A stretch of DNA of 64,000 nucleotides, taken from positions 248,001-312,000 of the forward strand of contig NZ_JACIEE010000003.1 of assembly GCF_014196765.1 (NCBI RefSeq). Reading direction: 5' to 3'. The notes under the pieces were generated by a model, which worked only from the letters and a program-made list of their open reading frames with translations, was not told the origin of the DNA and searched no databases. Below, in pieces: positions 38,024 to 47,374 of the stretch (its first letter is position 1; each line of letters opens with the position of its first letter). The position numbers and the translations under genes are program-made. The DNA comes from Mycoplana azooxidifex. GTDB taxonomy: Bacteria > Pseudomonadota > Alphaproteobacteria > Rhizobiales > Rhizobiaceae.

Positions 38024-39490
38024 ATGAAGGAAACCGAAGCCGCCCCGATGCTGGGCAACGTGCCGATGCCGAGCACCCTGAAGGGACTGTCCGGGCGTCT
38101 GCTGCTCTTGACGGTCGCCTTCATCGTGCTCGCCGAAGTCCTGATCTTCGCCCCGTCGATCGCGAACATGCGGGTGCGCTGGCTCTCCGACCGTCTCAAC
38201 ATTGCGGCCGCGGCGGCGATCGTCGCCGACGGCTTCCCGCAGCAGGACCTGACGCGCGCGCTGCAGGACGAGACATTGATGGCGACGGGGACGAAGGCGA
38301 TCGTGCTGCGCCGCCACGACGCCGCCCGCCTGGTCGCCGTCGCCGACATCCCGCCCAAGGTCGATGCACAATACGACCTCTCGGCGGTCGAGCCGGTCTC
38401 GGCCATCTGTGCCGCCCTCGACACACTGTTCTTCGGCGGCGACCGCATCATCCGCGCCTACGGCCCGCTCGGCGACAGCGGCACGACGATCGAGGTGGTG
38501 CTGACGGACAAGGCGCTGCGCAAGGCGATGCTCTCCTATGCGTGGACCGTCTTCCTGCTCACGACCGTGCTTTCGGCGATCACCGGCGGCCTGATCTTCC
38601 TGACCATCAACCGGATGCTCGTACGGCCGATCCGGCGCATGACCGGCAACATGCGTGACTTCGCGGCCGACCCTTCCGATCCCACGCGCATCCTCGAGCC
38701 TTCCGGCGGACAGGACGAACTCGCGGTCGCAGCCGTCCATCTGGCGGAAATGCAAAGGGCGCTGCAGGGAACGCTGAAGGAACAGAAGAACCTTGCCGAC
38801 CTCGGCCTGGCGGTGTCCAAGATCAACCACGACATGCGCAACATCCTGTCGTCGGCCCAGCTCATGTCGGACAGGCTCGCCGACGTCGACGATCCCGTCG
38901 TCAAGCGCTTCGCACCGAAGCTGCTCAGAACGATCGACCGGGCCGTGGGCTATACGACGGACGTGCTCTCCTACGGCCGAATGCAGGAGCCGGCACCGCG
39001 CCGCCGCTTCGTGCCGCTGGCCCCGCTCGTCGCCGATGTCTCCGAAATGCTCTCGATCGATCCGGTCTCGGCCATCGATTTCGTCATGGAGGTGGACGCG
39101 GGGCTGGAGGTGGACGCGGACAGCGAACAGCTCTTCCGGGTGATCCACAATCTCTGCCGCAATGCCGTCGAGGCGCTGACGCAGCATCCGGGCCGAGGCC
39201 ATGGCTGCCTGACGGTGTCGGCGGTCCGCACGGGCAGCGTCGTCTCGATCACCGTCGACGACACCGGCCCCGGCATGCCGCCCAAGGCGCGCGAGAACCT
39301 GTTTGCGGCGTTTCGCGGATCGGCCCGCTCCGGCGGCACCGGGCTCGGGCTGGCGATCGCCCGCGAGCTCGTGCTTGCCCATGGCGGGACGATCGCGCTG
39401 GTGGAGAAAGCGACGGACGGCACGCAGTTCCGCATTGAACTGCCGGATCGGCCCGTGCCGCTGGCGGCATTCCGCAACAGGGCATCCTGA
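38024..39490 (+). CDS. Sensor histidine kinase
   Basis: A 488-residue membrane kinase. Transmembrane helices at about 24-44 and 172-194 flank a periplasmic sensor domain, then a HAMP-like stretch (195-250). The phospho-acceptor His269 lies in VSKINHDMRN, the N box in HNLCRNAVEAL, G1 in VDDTGPGMP and G2 in GGTGLGLAIA. The H-box form KINHDMRNIL is found in a subgroup of proteobacterial orphan kinases. No response regulator gene is adjacent. ATG 38024 was chosen because the upstream frame lacks a ribosome binding site. Confidence 0.9.
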   Translation: MKETEAAPMLGNVPMPSTLKGLSGRLLLLTVAFIVLAEVLIFAPSIANMRVRWLSDRLNIAAAAAIVADGFPQQDLTRALQDETLMATGTKAIVLRRHDAARLVAVADIPPKVDAQYDLSAVEPVSAICAALDTLFFGGDRIIRAYGPLGDSGTTIEVVLTDKALRKAMLSYAWTVFLLTTVLSAITGGLIFLTINRMLVRPIRRMTGNMRDFAADPSDPTRILEPSGGQDELAVAAVHLAEMQRALQGTLKEQKNLADLGLAVSKINHDMRNILSSAQLMSDRLADVDDPVVKRFAPKLLRTIDRAVGYTTDVLSYGRMQEPAPRRRFVPLAPLVADVSEMLSIDPVSAIDFVMEVDAGLEVDADSEQLFRVIHNLCRNAVEALTQHPGRGHGCLTVSAVRTGSVVSITVDDTGPGMPPKARENLFAAFRGSARSGGTGLGLAIARELVLAHGGTIALVEKATDGTQFRIELPDRPVPLAAFRNRAS

Positions 39491-39526
39491 AGCGCCTTAC
39501 GATCCTTCGGTTCGCTCTGCGCAGGT
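39491..39526. repeat. Partial dispersed repeat (GATCCTTCGG block)
   Basis: Immediately after the kinase stop, AGCGCCTTACGATCCTTCGG closely matches AGCGCGTCGCGATCCTTCGG at 27913-27932, the far end of the longer repeat next to argB. The rest of the 239-bp gap to the tRNA shows nothing else I can name. Confidence 0.5.
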
Positions 39527-39729
39527 CGGGCCTTCATGGTGCGCAAGTCGTTGCCGCAGGACCGCTGCCCCCCTTTGCGCGACGTGCTGGCCGCCACCTG
39601 CCGCAACGCAAGCGCCCGGTGACGAGGCCGATGGGGAATTGAATTTTTTTCGCAGAAGGCGCTTGCATTAGCGCGGCGGACCCAGTAGGAGATCGCTCGC
39701 AGCCGGGCAACACGCCCACCGCTGAAAAC

Positions 39730-39806
39730 GCACCCGTAGCTCAGCTGGATAGAGCACCAGACTACGAATCTGGGGGTCAGGAGTTCGAATCTCTTCGGGT
39801 GCGCCA
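39730..39806 (+). tRNA. tRNA-Arg (anticodon ACG)
   Basis: A 77-nt cloverleaf with acceptor stem GCACCCG/CGGGTGC, D-arm AGCTCAGCTGGATAGAGC, anticodon loop CTACGAA (ACG at 39764-39766), T-loop GTTCGAATC and encoded CCA. It marks the left border of the glycan island. Confidence 0.97.
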
Positions 39807-39914
39807 TTTTCCCTTACGATCATAGTGTAGTTCCGCGAGATTTTGCCTCCTGGGTTTCCGACCGGCCAGTCGATGCCCGGCAAAGGTGCGTTCTGCTCTG
39901 TGCGCATAAAACAC

Positions 39915-39943
39915 GAAGGGCGCGCCCTGTGGGCACGCCCTTC
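39915..39943 (-). terminator. Terminator of the large RTX gene
   Basis: A 13-bp stem with one mismatch (GAAGGGCG-c-GCCC/GGGC-a-CGCCCTTC) and a 3-nt loop lies 24 bp past the stop of the RTX gene. On the minus strand it is followed by a short GTGTTTTATG tract. Confidence 0.7.
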
Positions 39944-39966
39944 GCCAAACCGGGAAAAGCCGTCGG

Positions 39967-42381
39967 TTAGAGAATGAAGTCCGCGTCCTTGAACGTGACC
40001 ACCTGGTCCACGAAGGTCGAAAAATCCGCCTTCTTGTCCCCGTTGATGTCGCCGGAAATCATCGTGCCGTCGCCGGACTTCTTCGCGCGCAACTGACCGT
40101 CCGTCCCGCTGAAGGCCTTGTCGCCGATAAACTTGAAGCTCTGGTTGCCCGACTTGTCCGCGCGCGCATCGATCGCGGAAACGTCGATCTTGTCCTTATG
40201 CGACCGCCAGAAGTCGGTGATCGTGTCACGCGCGCTCGAGGTCGAATCTTTGGCCGACGTGAAGACGAAACGATCAGCGCCCGAGTTGCCGGTCAGGATA
40301 TCCGCTCCCTTGCCGCCGGTGATGCGGTCGTTGCCCGAGCCTCCCTCGAGCCTGTCGTTGCCGCCACCGCCTTGGATGACGTCGTTGCCGCTGCCGCCCA
40401 GGATCTTGTCCTTGGAGGAACCGCCCTTGACATGGTCGGCACCCGTGCCGCCGGCGACGTTGAGTTTCGCACCGCTGCCGGCACTCAGATAGGCACCGCT
40501 GTTGTCGAGCTTGAGCACTCCCGTGCCGACGATGCGAACGAGGTCCCAGTCCGTGATGTCGGTCGTCTTCAGCTTGGCACCCGTGCCGTCGATCTTGACG
40601 GTCAGGTAGTCGCTGTCGCCCTGCGTTGCGACCTTCTTGTTCAGGGTGAGCGTGCCGGAAGACGGTGTCTTGGTCATGTCGACCACCTCGACACCGTCAA
40701 GCCGTCCCAGCAGCCGCAGATCGATGCCGCTGCCCTTGATCACCTGCAGCGTATCGGTCCCCGCGCCGCCGACGATGTGAAGCTTGTCGTCTCCGAGATA
40801 GCCCGGCGCGACCTTGATCACGTCGTTTCTGTTCGTTCCCGTGGCACCGCGCTCCTCGCCGAGCATAGTTATGGTGACACCGGTGCTCAAGGCCTTGCTG
40901 AAGGTGAACTGGCTGCCGCCGAGATCGCCGACCTTCACGCCCTTCAGCACGAGTTCGTCGCCGCCGCCGAGCGCGATCACCGTGTCCGAGCCGACCTGGC
41001 GGCGCGCCAGGTCGGACAGGTTCGTGATGCCGGTGCCGGAGAGGTCGATCTTGTCCTTGTCCGACTTCACGAAGTCCCGCACCGTGTCCTTGTCGAACGA
41101 ACGGGCGAAGACGAAGGTGTCGGCGCCGGCATTGCCCCTGAGTATGTCGTCATCCGTGCCGCCGGAGAGGCGATCGTTGCCCTTGCCGCCGGTCAGCTCG
41201 TCAATGTCGCCATTGCCGATGAGAACACTCCCGGTATCGGCGCCGCGAATCTTGTCCTGGGACGAACTCCCCGTGAAGTACTTGAACTTCACGTTGTTGG
41301 CTTCGATCGTCGCATTGGGATGGACCCTCGGGCTTCCCGGCGAAACGCCGCCGTGGGCATACTGGCTCGAAAAGCTCAGGACCGCCTGCTCGACATAGAC
41401 GGTATTGCCGTCGTCCGGGCTGCCGTGGAAGTTGATGTCGCGGTTGGTGTAGAGGACGCCGATCCTGTTGTAGTGCTCCGCACTCCACGAGCCGAACAGC
41501 ACCGAATGGCGCATGTCCGTGTCGGTCAGGTTGGTGAAGGTGTTGTTGAAGGCGTGCTTGAGATGGAACGCATAGCCGTTGCCTTCGCCCCCCTTGTTGT
41601 GAGACCCGGCGGTCGTGAGCCTGTCGCCCGTGATGCCGTATACGGCACTGAAGGAAAAACCGTGCGAGGCGTTGTCCATCAGCGAGATGTTGTGCAGCTT
41701 GACGTCGGTGGCGCTCGTGACCTCGACCGTGGAGGCATTGTTGTACTTGTCGTAATACTTGTTGGTGAAACTTAACCCGTCGGCCTTGCCCAGATTGGTC
41801 TTGATCGAGAACCCGCCGAGTTCGATGTCCTTGACGACGTTCACAACGCTGATGGTCGTCTTGCCCTTCTCAAAGTTGTACGGCGTCTTGCTGGCCAGGG
41901 TCACCGTACCCTTGGCAGCATCGACGGCGACCACTTCGGCCAGCATTTCGCGCAGCGGATCCTTGCTCAGGGACACATGTTGATTGCCCTGGGAGTCAAG
42001 CCACTTCCGATCGTTTTCCTGCTGCAGCTGGAGAATGGCCCCCTTGGAGATGCCCGCCACGCTCGACAGTTTGAGCTCGACCGTGCTTCCTTTGACCGTT
42101 GTCGTCGTCAGTTCGGCTTTGAGCTCGATCGCCTTGCCGCCCTGTATGTCGAAGGCAGTGGCGTTTTTCGTGCCTTTCGCATCGACGACGATGTTGGTCT
42201 TGCCGACACCGGCACCAAGAATTGTGATGTCGCTGCGCGCGATCTGGACTTTGTCCTCGAAGGTGTAGGTCCCCGCCCGGAACTGGATCACCGACCCCGC
42301 GGCCGCATCCTTGATAAGGGATTCTATTTTGGCAGCCGACGTGCCGCGCTCGATGTATATTGTCGCCAATTTCGTTACCAC
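39967..42381 (-). CDS. Large secreted beta-helix/RTX protein
   Basis: An 804-residue protein. Residues 1-370 look like a right-handed parallel beta-helix of the pectate-lyase/tailspike type (SVIQFRAGTYTFEDKV, ITILGAG, LHNISLMDNASHGFSF). RTX repeats follow at about 394-425 and 644-705, each continuing into a serralysin-C-like block (GADTFVF...DKDKIDLS and GADRFVF...HKDKIDVS). The C-terminus KDADFIL suits type I secretion. The architecture resembles alginate-epimerase or exopolysaccharide-processing enzymes, but catalytic residues cannot be assigned. Calcium binding and extracellular location are strong inferences. No type I exporter is nearby. Confidence 0.87.
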   Translation of the reverse strand: MVTKLATIYIERGTSAAKIESLIKDAAAGSVIQFRAGTYTFEDKVQIARSDITILGAGVGKTNIVVDAKGTKNATAFDIQGGKAIELKAELTTTTVKGSTVELKLSSVAGISKGAILQLQQENDRKWLDSQGNQHVSLSKDPLREMLAEVVAVDAAKGTVTLASKTPYNFEKGKTTISVVNVVKDIELGGFSIKTNLGKADGLSFTNKYYDKYNNASTVEVTSATDVKLHNISLMDNASHGFSFSAVYGITGDRLTTAGSHNKGGEGNGYAFHLKHAFNNTFTNLTDTDMRHSVLFGSWSAEHYNRIGVLYTNRDINFHGSPDDGNTVYVEQAVLSFSSQYAHGGVSPGSPRVHPNATIEANNVKFKYFTGSSSQDKIRGADTGSVLIGNGDIDELTGGKGNDRLSGGTDDDILRGNAGADTFVFARSFDKDTVRDFVKSDKDKIDLSGTGITNLSDLARRQVGSDTVIALGGGDELVLKGVKVGDLGGSQFTFSKALSTGVTITMLGEERGATGTNRNDVIKVAPGYLGDDKLHIVGGAGTDTLQVIKGSGIDLRLLGRLDGVEVVDMTKTPSSGTLTLNKKVATQGDSDYLTVKIDGTGAKLKTTDITDWDLVRIVGTGVLKLDNSGAYLSAGSGAKLNVAGGTGADHVKGGSSKDKILGGSGNDVIQGGGGNDRLEGGSGNDRITGGKGADILTGNSGADRFVFTSAKDSTSSARDTITDFWRSHKDKIDVSAIDARADKSGNQSFKFIGDKAFSGTDGQLRAKKSGDGTMISGDINGDKKADFSTFVDQVVTFKDADFIL

Positions 42382-42437
42382 CTTCTGTGAATTCGGTTCA
42401 GGGACACTGACCGGGGAAGATTAGAAAAAGCACACGT

Positions 42438-42948
42438 CAGTTGTTTGAAGCAGGTAAACCCGGCGCGCAATCGCGAAGGATCGCCATATTTTTGCCGCTT
42501 GCCCCTCTGAGCGACACATGCACGAATGAGCCCAGCATCTGGCGACCCGGCAACTGTGCAGCACGAGCCTCCATCAAGGCCGAATCAATCTCCGAAATTC
42601 GTTAAAAAATGGCCCCAGGCAGCCCTGTCGATTTTGACTTGGGTCAGAGCTGTGAGGCACCACAACTATCGGGCGATCATGCCACCCCGATTGTTGCAAT
42701 GAGTCTTCGCCAAACACAAGAGGCATGCATGACAGGCAAGCAGCACACACAATACGACAACCGCATGCTTGACGCACCGGAAGGCGCCCCGCCGATCGAG
42801 AAGACTGCCACCGATATCCATGCACTGGAAGAACAGGTGCGATCGCTGCTGGAACTGAACGCATCTCTTCGCCAGCGCGTGGATGCCTCCGAAAGCGCCA
42901 TGCGCAACGCGACAGCCGCCATCGACCGCCAAAGGGAGCAGCGCGCCT
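42438..42948 (+). repeat. Direct repeat, left copy (promoter and 5' end of glycosyltransferase gene)
   Basis: This sequence is closely similar, in the same orientation, to 54107-54643. Shared blocks include CAGTTGTTTGAAGCAG, ATCGCGAAGGATCGCCATAT, GAAATTCGTTAAAAAATGG, CACAACTATCGGGCGATCAT and the first about 70 codons of the glycosyltransferase. It covers most of the 347-bp gap after the RTX gene start. The left copy lacks about 26 bp found in the right copy before the coding part. Confidence 0.88.
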
Positions 42949-43106
42949 GTCACGGGCAATCTCGTTGGCTGGCTCTGAGACCGTCGATGCATCAGCTCTT
43001 CAACTGGCCACATTTGAGGGCAATCTGCGGCCGAATTTGTTCTTGCTTCCTTGCTCGAGTGCTGCCAGAAGTGCCGAGAGTGCCTTCTCGGGCGTCACCA
43101 AATTGA
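42729..43106 (+). pseudogene. Truncated 5' copy of the multidomain glycosyltransferase gene
   Basis: From ATG 42729 the frame encodes about 70 residues nearly identical to the start of the gene at 54424 (MTGKQHTQYDNRMLDAPEG, then HALEEQVRSLLELNASLRQR and AIDRQREQ). Similarity stops abruptly at the QLAYR motif and the frame continues in unrelated sequence to 43106. Promoter and ribosome binding site (AAGAGG) are preserved, so a short coiled-coil fragment could still be made. The next gene (43176) is then read from the same promoter. Confidence 0.82.
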
Positions 43107-43175
43107 TAAACTCATCTTCAGGATGGACGCAGGAACGCGATCTCCTTGACCAGGATATTTTATCAATCTCGATAG

Positions 43176-45272
43176 ATGGGTGTGTGGATGTCTCAAGTCA
43201 GTATCGCCGCGACCGACACGCAGTCGGCAGCAGGCCAACCCGCGTCTGCGGCAGAGTTCGTCCACCTGGCCAAGACACTGCGCAAGAACAAACTGCTCGA
43301 CGACGCCGAAGAAGCGGTGGCTCGAGGGCTTGCACTTCATGAGGAGAGCCCGCAACTTGCGGAGCAGGTCGCCGAAAATCTCATGGCGCGCGAAAACTGG
43401 TTGGCCGCAGCGGACTGCTGGCAAGAGTTGCTCTCCTCGGAGAAATTGAAGACAACCCCCAAACGGTTGACGAAGTTGCTGAGATCTCTTCGGCGTGCGA
43501 ACCGGCTGGACGAGGCTGCAGCTGTCATCGAGAACGGCTACAAGGCGCACAGCCAGAATGGTGGCTTTCTTCAGGAAACAATGCTTGTCGCCACCGCACG
43601 GTCCGACTGGAACAGGGCGTCCCGCGCATGGCGGAAGATGGCTGCAATTCCTGACCAGATTCAAAAGGTGTCCCAGTTCATTCAATGGTCAATTGCCGAG
43701 CGCAAGCAGGGCAATTTCGATGCGGCGGTGAAGGCTCTTGAAACGGGGCTTCTGGCATTTCCCGGCGCACTATCCTTGCAGAACGAGATCGGCGTGGTTG
43801 AGCTCGATCGGCGCATCGAAGCGGGTGAAGTTCGGCGCTACGAAGTCCCCGCTACAATTGCGCCAGAAGGCAGCGGACCTGCGCTCGACGTTGCTGGCAT
43901 CTGCGAATTCTTCTGGGATATCGAAAGCAGGTATTCCCTGCTTACGTGGCAGGTGAACGGTGTATTCCCTTGGCCCCTGGTTCGAATGCACCTCTATTAT
44001 CGCGTCACTCAGCTTGTCGGCCTGTTCTCACCACCACATCCTGCCGGGCAGCAGCAGATTCGGGAGGTAGGCTCCGATGGTGATGGGGAAACCCTGAATG
44101 CCTGGCTTGCATCTCAGGAGGAGAAGCCCAGGCTCTCGTCTCTGGCACGTCTGAGGGATCGACTCTTTCGCCGCCGCACTTACGCGCTTCTGATGGCGAC
44201 GAGGAAGGTGGACGGGGTGGAGCCCTATTGTGCAGCGCTGAGGGCTGAACTGGACAAGGAAACCCTGCTGCTGGATCGTCCCTTCAACGGTACGATTACA
44301 GATTCGGCGCTTAATCTCAGTGCGGTGCAAGATTTCTTCCGTTCCCGCTATGGGCGGCCAGAACATTCCCTGTTCCCGATCGATGACCGGGTATTGTGTC
44401 ATCATATCAGGGGCGAGTTCCTGAACAAGCTCGGCGTCGATCCCGGAAACATCGCGCTAGCTTGCCAGAAAGCGATAATTTCGTTCATCCCCATCCGGCA
44501 TGGCGCACAAATCCTCTTTACTGCGAACCGCACCCATACACTTTTCATGACCTACGCCTATGGAGCGAACAATCAAGCCGTAGTGGCGGGCGCCCGGGAC
44601 AGTGGGGCAAAAATTGTCGAACTACAGCACGGCTTCATATCGCCGCTTCATCTGGGCTACAGTTGGCCGGGCAGGCCGAAGGTTCCCTATACGCCTGACC
44701 AGATCTGGGGTTTTGGCGATTTCTGGCCGCAGACAACGCCCTTGTCGGGGCGTACGCGCTGGCGCACCATCGGCGCGCCCTATGTCCGCGATCTTGCCAA
44801 GGCCCATGCGGGGCCGCGCGATCCGAAGCTGGCGGTATTCACCTCGCAAGGCGTGATTGGTCAGAAGCTCTTCGAAATCGCGCTGTCGACAGCCCGAATG
44901 CGTCCGGATTACCACATCATCTTCCGTCTTCATCCCAACGAAGCACTGGAGCCCTATCAGGCCGCCCTGGAGGGACAGTTGGTTCCTGGCAATTTCGAGC
45001 TGTCGCACCGGACGCCAAACATATTCGCACTCCTGTCTCGAGCGGCGATCCAGATCGGCTCTTTTTCGACGACCCTTTTCGAAGGCATGACACTTGGCGC
45101 ACGCACGATCGTCATGGACCTTCCCGGCGCCGAGTATATGCGCCCGGCGATAGCAAGGGGCGACGTACTGTTTGTGCGTGACGTGAACGAATTGGTCGAG
45201 AAGCTTGATCAGGCGCCGCTTGCCGACAACCCGCAATTCTATTATGCGGAACCCGTAAAGCGACTGTTGTAA
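43176..45272 (+). CDS. TPR-domain glycosyltransferase, possibly transferring a nonulosonic acid
   Basis: A 698-residue protein. Residues about 25-215 are helical TPR-like repeats (AEFVHLAKTLRKNKLLDDAEEAV, split by AENW-type helices). The C-terminal part looks like a GT-B-fold capsule/sialyltransferase-type domain. It has ELQHGFIS (H485-G486), RLHPNE (H586-P587) and GSFSTTLFEGMTLGART, the set seen in polysialyltransferase- and CDP-glycerol-transferase-like proteins. ATG 43188 is an alternative start. It is 24 bp upstream of the NeuB gene start and in the same direction, so it may attach the sugar made by that pathway. Specificity is inference. Confidence 0.75.
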   Translation: MGVWMSQVSIAATDTQSAAGQPASAAEFVHLAKTLRKNKLLDDAEEAVARGLALHEESPQLAEQVAENLMARENWLAAADCWQELLSSEKLKTTPKRLTKLLRSLRRANRLDEAAAVIENGYKAHSQNGGFLQETMLVATARSDWNRASRAWRKMAAIPDQIQKVSQFIQWSIAERKQGNFDAAVKALETGLLAFPGALSLQNEIGVVELDRRIEAGEVRRYEVPATIAPEGSGPALDVAGICEFFWDIESRYSLLTWQVNGVFPWPLVRMHLYYRVTQLVGLFSPPHPAGQQQIREVGSDGDGETLNAWLASQEEKPRLSSLARLRDRLFRRRTYALLMATRKVDGVEPYCAALRAELDKETLLLDRPFNGTITDSALNLSAVQDFFRSRYGRPEHSLFPIDDRVLCHHIRGEFLNKLGVDPGNIALACQKAIISFIPIRHGAQILFTANRTHTLFMTYAYGANNQAVVAGARDSGAKIVELQHGFISPLHLGYSWPGRPKVPYTPDQIWGFGDFWPQTTPLSGRTRWRTIGAPYVRDLAKAHAGPRDPKLAVFTSQGVIGQKLFEIALSTARMRPDYHIIFRLHPNEALEPYQAALEGQLVPGNFELSHRTPNIFALLSRAAIQIGSFSTTLFEGMTLGARTIVMDLPGAEYMRPAIARGDVLFVRDVNELVEKLDQAPLADNPQFYYAEPVKRLL

Positions 45273-45296
45273 CATTTGACTTGGAGCGTGAACGTG

Positions 45297-46364
45297 ATGT
45301 CAGGCAAGCCCTTCCTCCTGAATGGCAGGGAATTCGGTTATCTGAACCCGTATCTGATTGCGGAAATCGGAGTGAACCACGAAGGCAGCATCGAACGGGC
45401 ACGTCGGATGATCGAGGCTGTCGCCGCCGCCGGCGGCCACGCGGCCAAATTTCAGACCTACAAGGCCGAACTACTCGCGACCCGTGACACCAGCCCTGCC
45501 TATTGGGATCGCTCGAAGGAAGCCACGGCAAGCCAATACGCTCTGTTCCAACGTTGGGACAATTTCGGCGACGATGATTATCGCGCGCTTTCGGACCATT
45601 GTGCAGCCTGCGGCATCGACTTCATCTCGACGCCCTTCGATCTTCCGGCTGTCGATCTCCTGGCACCTATTGCGCCGCTGTTGAAGGTGGCGTCGGCCGA
45701 CCTAACCAACATTCCGCTCCTGCGTAAGATTGGCCGCCAGGGGTTGCCGGTCGTCATGTCGGTCGGCGCGTCGCGCCTGGACGAAATTGCGACGGCGCTG
45801 GCGGAACTGCACAGGGCCGGAGCTGCAAACGTCACGCTGCTTCATTGCGTGCTTAACTATCCCACCCCGCCGGTCGAGGCACGACTCGCGCAGATCGTCG
45901 AACTGGCCCGGGTCTTCGGCTCGCAGTGTGCGATCGGCTATTCCGACCATGTCACGCCCGATGTCGACGGCTCCATGCCGGCGTTGGACGTGGCGGCGTT
46001 GCTCGGGTCTGTCGTCATCGAGAAGCATTTCACCGATGATAGGACTGCGACTGGCAATGACCACTATCATGCCATGGATGGCGATGGCCTCGCAGCTTTC
46101 GTCAACAGGCTAGCGCGCCTGCGCGAACTCTACGGCGACAGCCAACTCGACCTTTCCGGGCAGAAAGCGGCGATCGACAATGCCCGCCGGCGGATCGTCA
46201 CGGTGCGTGGCATCGACGCGGGAACGGTGCTGGGCGAGGACGACCTGATTGCCCTTCGGTCCAATCGCGGTATCGAAATCGCCCATTGGGACAAGGTTGT
46301 TGGCCGAACACTGGCACGGACTGTCTCGGAAGGCGAGTCTCTCAACTGGGCGGACTTTCAATGA
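45297..46364 (+). CDS. neuB: NeuB-family nonulosonic acid synthase
   Basis: Condenses phosphoenolpyruvate with a six-carbon amino sugar to a nine-carbon acid (sialic, legionaminic or pseudaminic). The 355-residue product has the NeuB barrel (LIAEIGVNHEG, AAKFQTYKAE, VVMSVGASRLDEI, IGYSDHV, VIEKHFTDDR) and a C-terminal SAF/antifreeze-like domain (about 290-355, RSNRGIEIAHWDKVVGRTL). GGAG at 45283 and ATG 45297 fit; a TTG at 45276 is also in frame. Its stop overlaps the next start (ATGA). Which acid is made cannot be read by eye. Confidence 0.9.
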   Translation: MSGKPFLLNGREFGYLNPYLIAEIGVNHEGSIERARRMIEAVAAAGGHAAKFQTYKAELLATRDTSPAYWDRSKEATASQYALFQRWDNFGDDDYRALSDHCAACGIDFISTPFDLPAVDLLAPIAPLLKVASADLTNIPLLRKIGRQGLPVVMSVGASRLDEIATALAELHRAGAANVTLLHCVLNYPTPPVEARLAQIVELARVFGSQCAIGYSDHVTPDVDGSMPALDVAALLGSVVIEKHFTDDRTATGNDHYHAMDGDGLAAFVNRLARLRELYGDSQLDLSGQKAAIDNARRRIVTVRGIDAGTVLGEDDLIALRSNRGIEIAHWDKVVGRTLARTVSEGESLNWADFQ

Positions 46365-47374
46365 TCGTCACGATATGCGGCGCTTACCAGAACGCCGGAG
46401 ACCATCTGATCGGGGATCGTGCTCGGGCCCTGCTACGCACATTCGTGGATAGCGATATCGTCACGGTTGACCGGCGTGCAATCACTGAAGCTCATTACGA
46501 GCTTTTCAACAAGGCACGTGCCGTCATTCTTTGCGGTGGGCCTGCCTATCAGCGTGAAATCTACCCCAAGGTCTACCCGATCGAGCGCGAGCGGGTGGGC
46601 GCACCCATCGTGCCACTCGGCCTTGGCTGGAAATCGGCTACCAGCAAGGCGCCTGAGACCTTCAAGTTCACACCGCAGGCGCTTGATTTCATCAGGAGTA
46701 TTCATGACCGGGCCGAACTGTCCAGTGCGCGCGATCCGCTGACGGTGGAAGTGCTGGAAAAGAACGGCATCGACAATGCACTGATGACCGGCTGCCCGGT
46801 ATGGTATGATTTGAATTATCTCGACGTGCCCTACCGTTTCAACGGCGAGCCGAAGACGATCGTCTACAGTATGCCAGCGGTGATGCAGCCGGGGACTTGG
46901 GAGTTTCTCCTCTGGCTGACGAAGCGTTTCCCCAAGGCGCGGCGTATCGTCAGTTTCCACCACGGTGTCATCCCGGCCACAGACAAGAAGGGGCGGCAGA
47001 AGGCCGCTCAGTTCCTACGCTTCTCTGCCGCCGCGATGTTGCGTGGATGGAGGATCAGCAGCCTTGCAAGTAGCTTGCCGAAGCTTGAAGCCCTTTACGG
47101 CGCAGCGGATTTACATGTTGGCTATCGCGTCCATGCCCATCTGTTCTGCCTGTCACGCAGAATTTCGTCGATTCTCATCAATGAGGACAGCCGCGGCGTT
47201 GGTCAGGCGAAGGCGCTCGGTGCGCGCAATCTCGTTGTCGGTGGGGGCGATATCGAGCCATTCCAAACCGAAATCGAAGAGCACTTCAAGACACGGGGCG
47301 AGGGGATCGAGCGTAGTGTGGGAACGATGCGCGACACGTTTCCGACTATGCAGCGGTTCCTGAAAACGCTGTAG
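46361..47374 (+). CDS. Polysaccharide pyruvyltransferase family protein
   Basis: A 337-residue protein with a PS_pyruv_trans-like fold: ICGAYQNAGDHLIGDRA at the N-terminus, ILCGGPAYQ, SARDPLTVEVLEKNG and the late GYRVHAHLF with the conserved Arg-x-His. Such enzymes add ketal-linked pyruvate from PEP to a surface glycan. ATG 46361 overlaps the neuB stop by four bases, so the two are translationally coupled. Acceptor unknown. Confidence 0.82.
   Translation: MIVTICGAYQNAGDHLIGDRARALLRTFVDSDIVTVDRRAITEAHYELFNKARAVILCGGPAYQREIYPKVYPIERERVGAPIVPLGLGWKSATSKAPETFKFTPQALDFIRSIHDRAELSSARDPLTVEVLEKNGIDNALMTGCPVWYDLNYLDVPYRFNGEPKTIVYSMPAVMQPGTWEFLLWLTKRFPKARRIVSFHHGVIPATDKKGRQKAAQFLRFSAAAMLRGWRISSLASSLPKLEALYGAADLHVGYRVHAHLFCLSRRISSILINEDSRGVGQAKALGARNLVVGGGDIEPFQTEIEEHFKTRGEGIERSVGTMRDTFPTMQRFLKTL

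Noticed and set aside
35651-39382. Very long minus-strand open frame opposite the chemoreceptor and kinase
   Set aside because: It is antisense to two well-supported genes; its Asp/Arg/His-rich composition is the mirror of GC-rich codons and shows no domain.
43000-43197. Minus-strand frame of about 65 codons ending near the glycosyltransferase pseudogene (contains TPEKALSALLAALEQGSK)
   Set aside because: Looks protein-like but has no ATG, is short and is closed upstream by a stop. It could be a gene remnant, but nothing supports it beyond composition.
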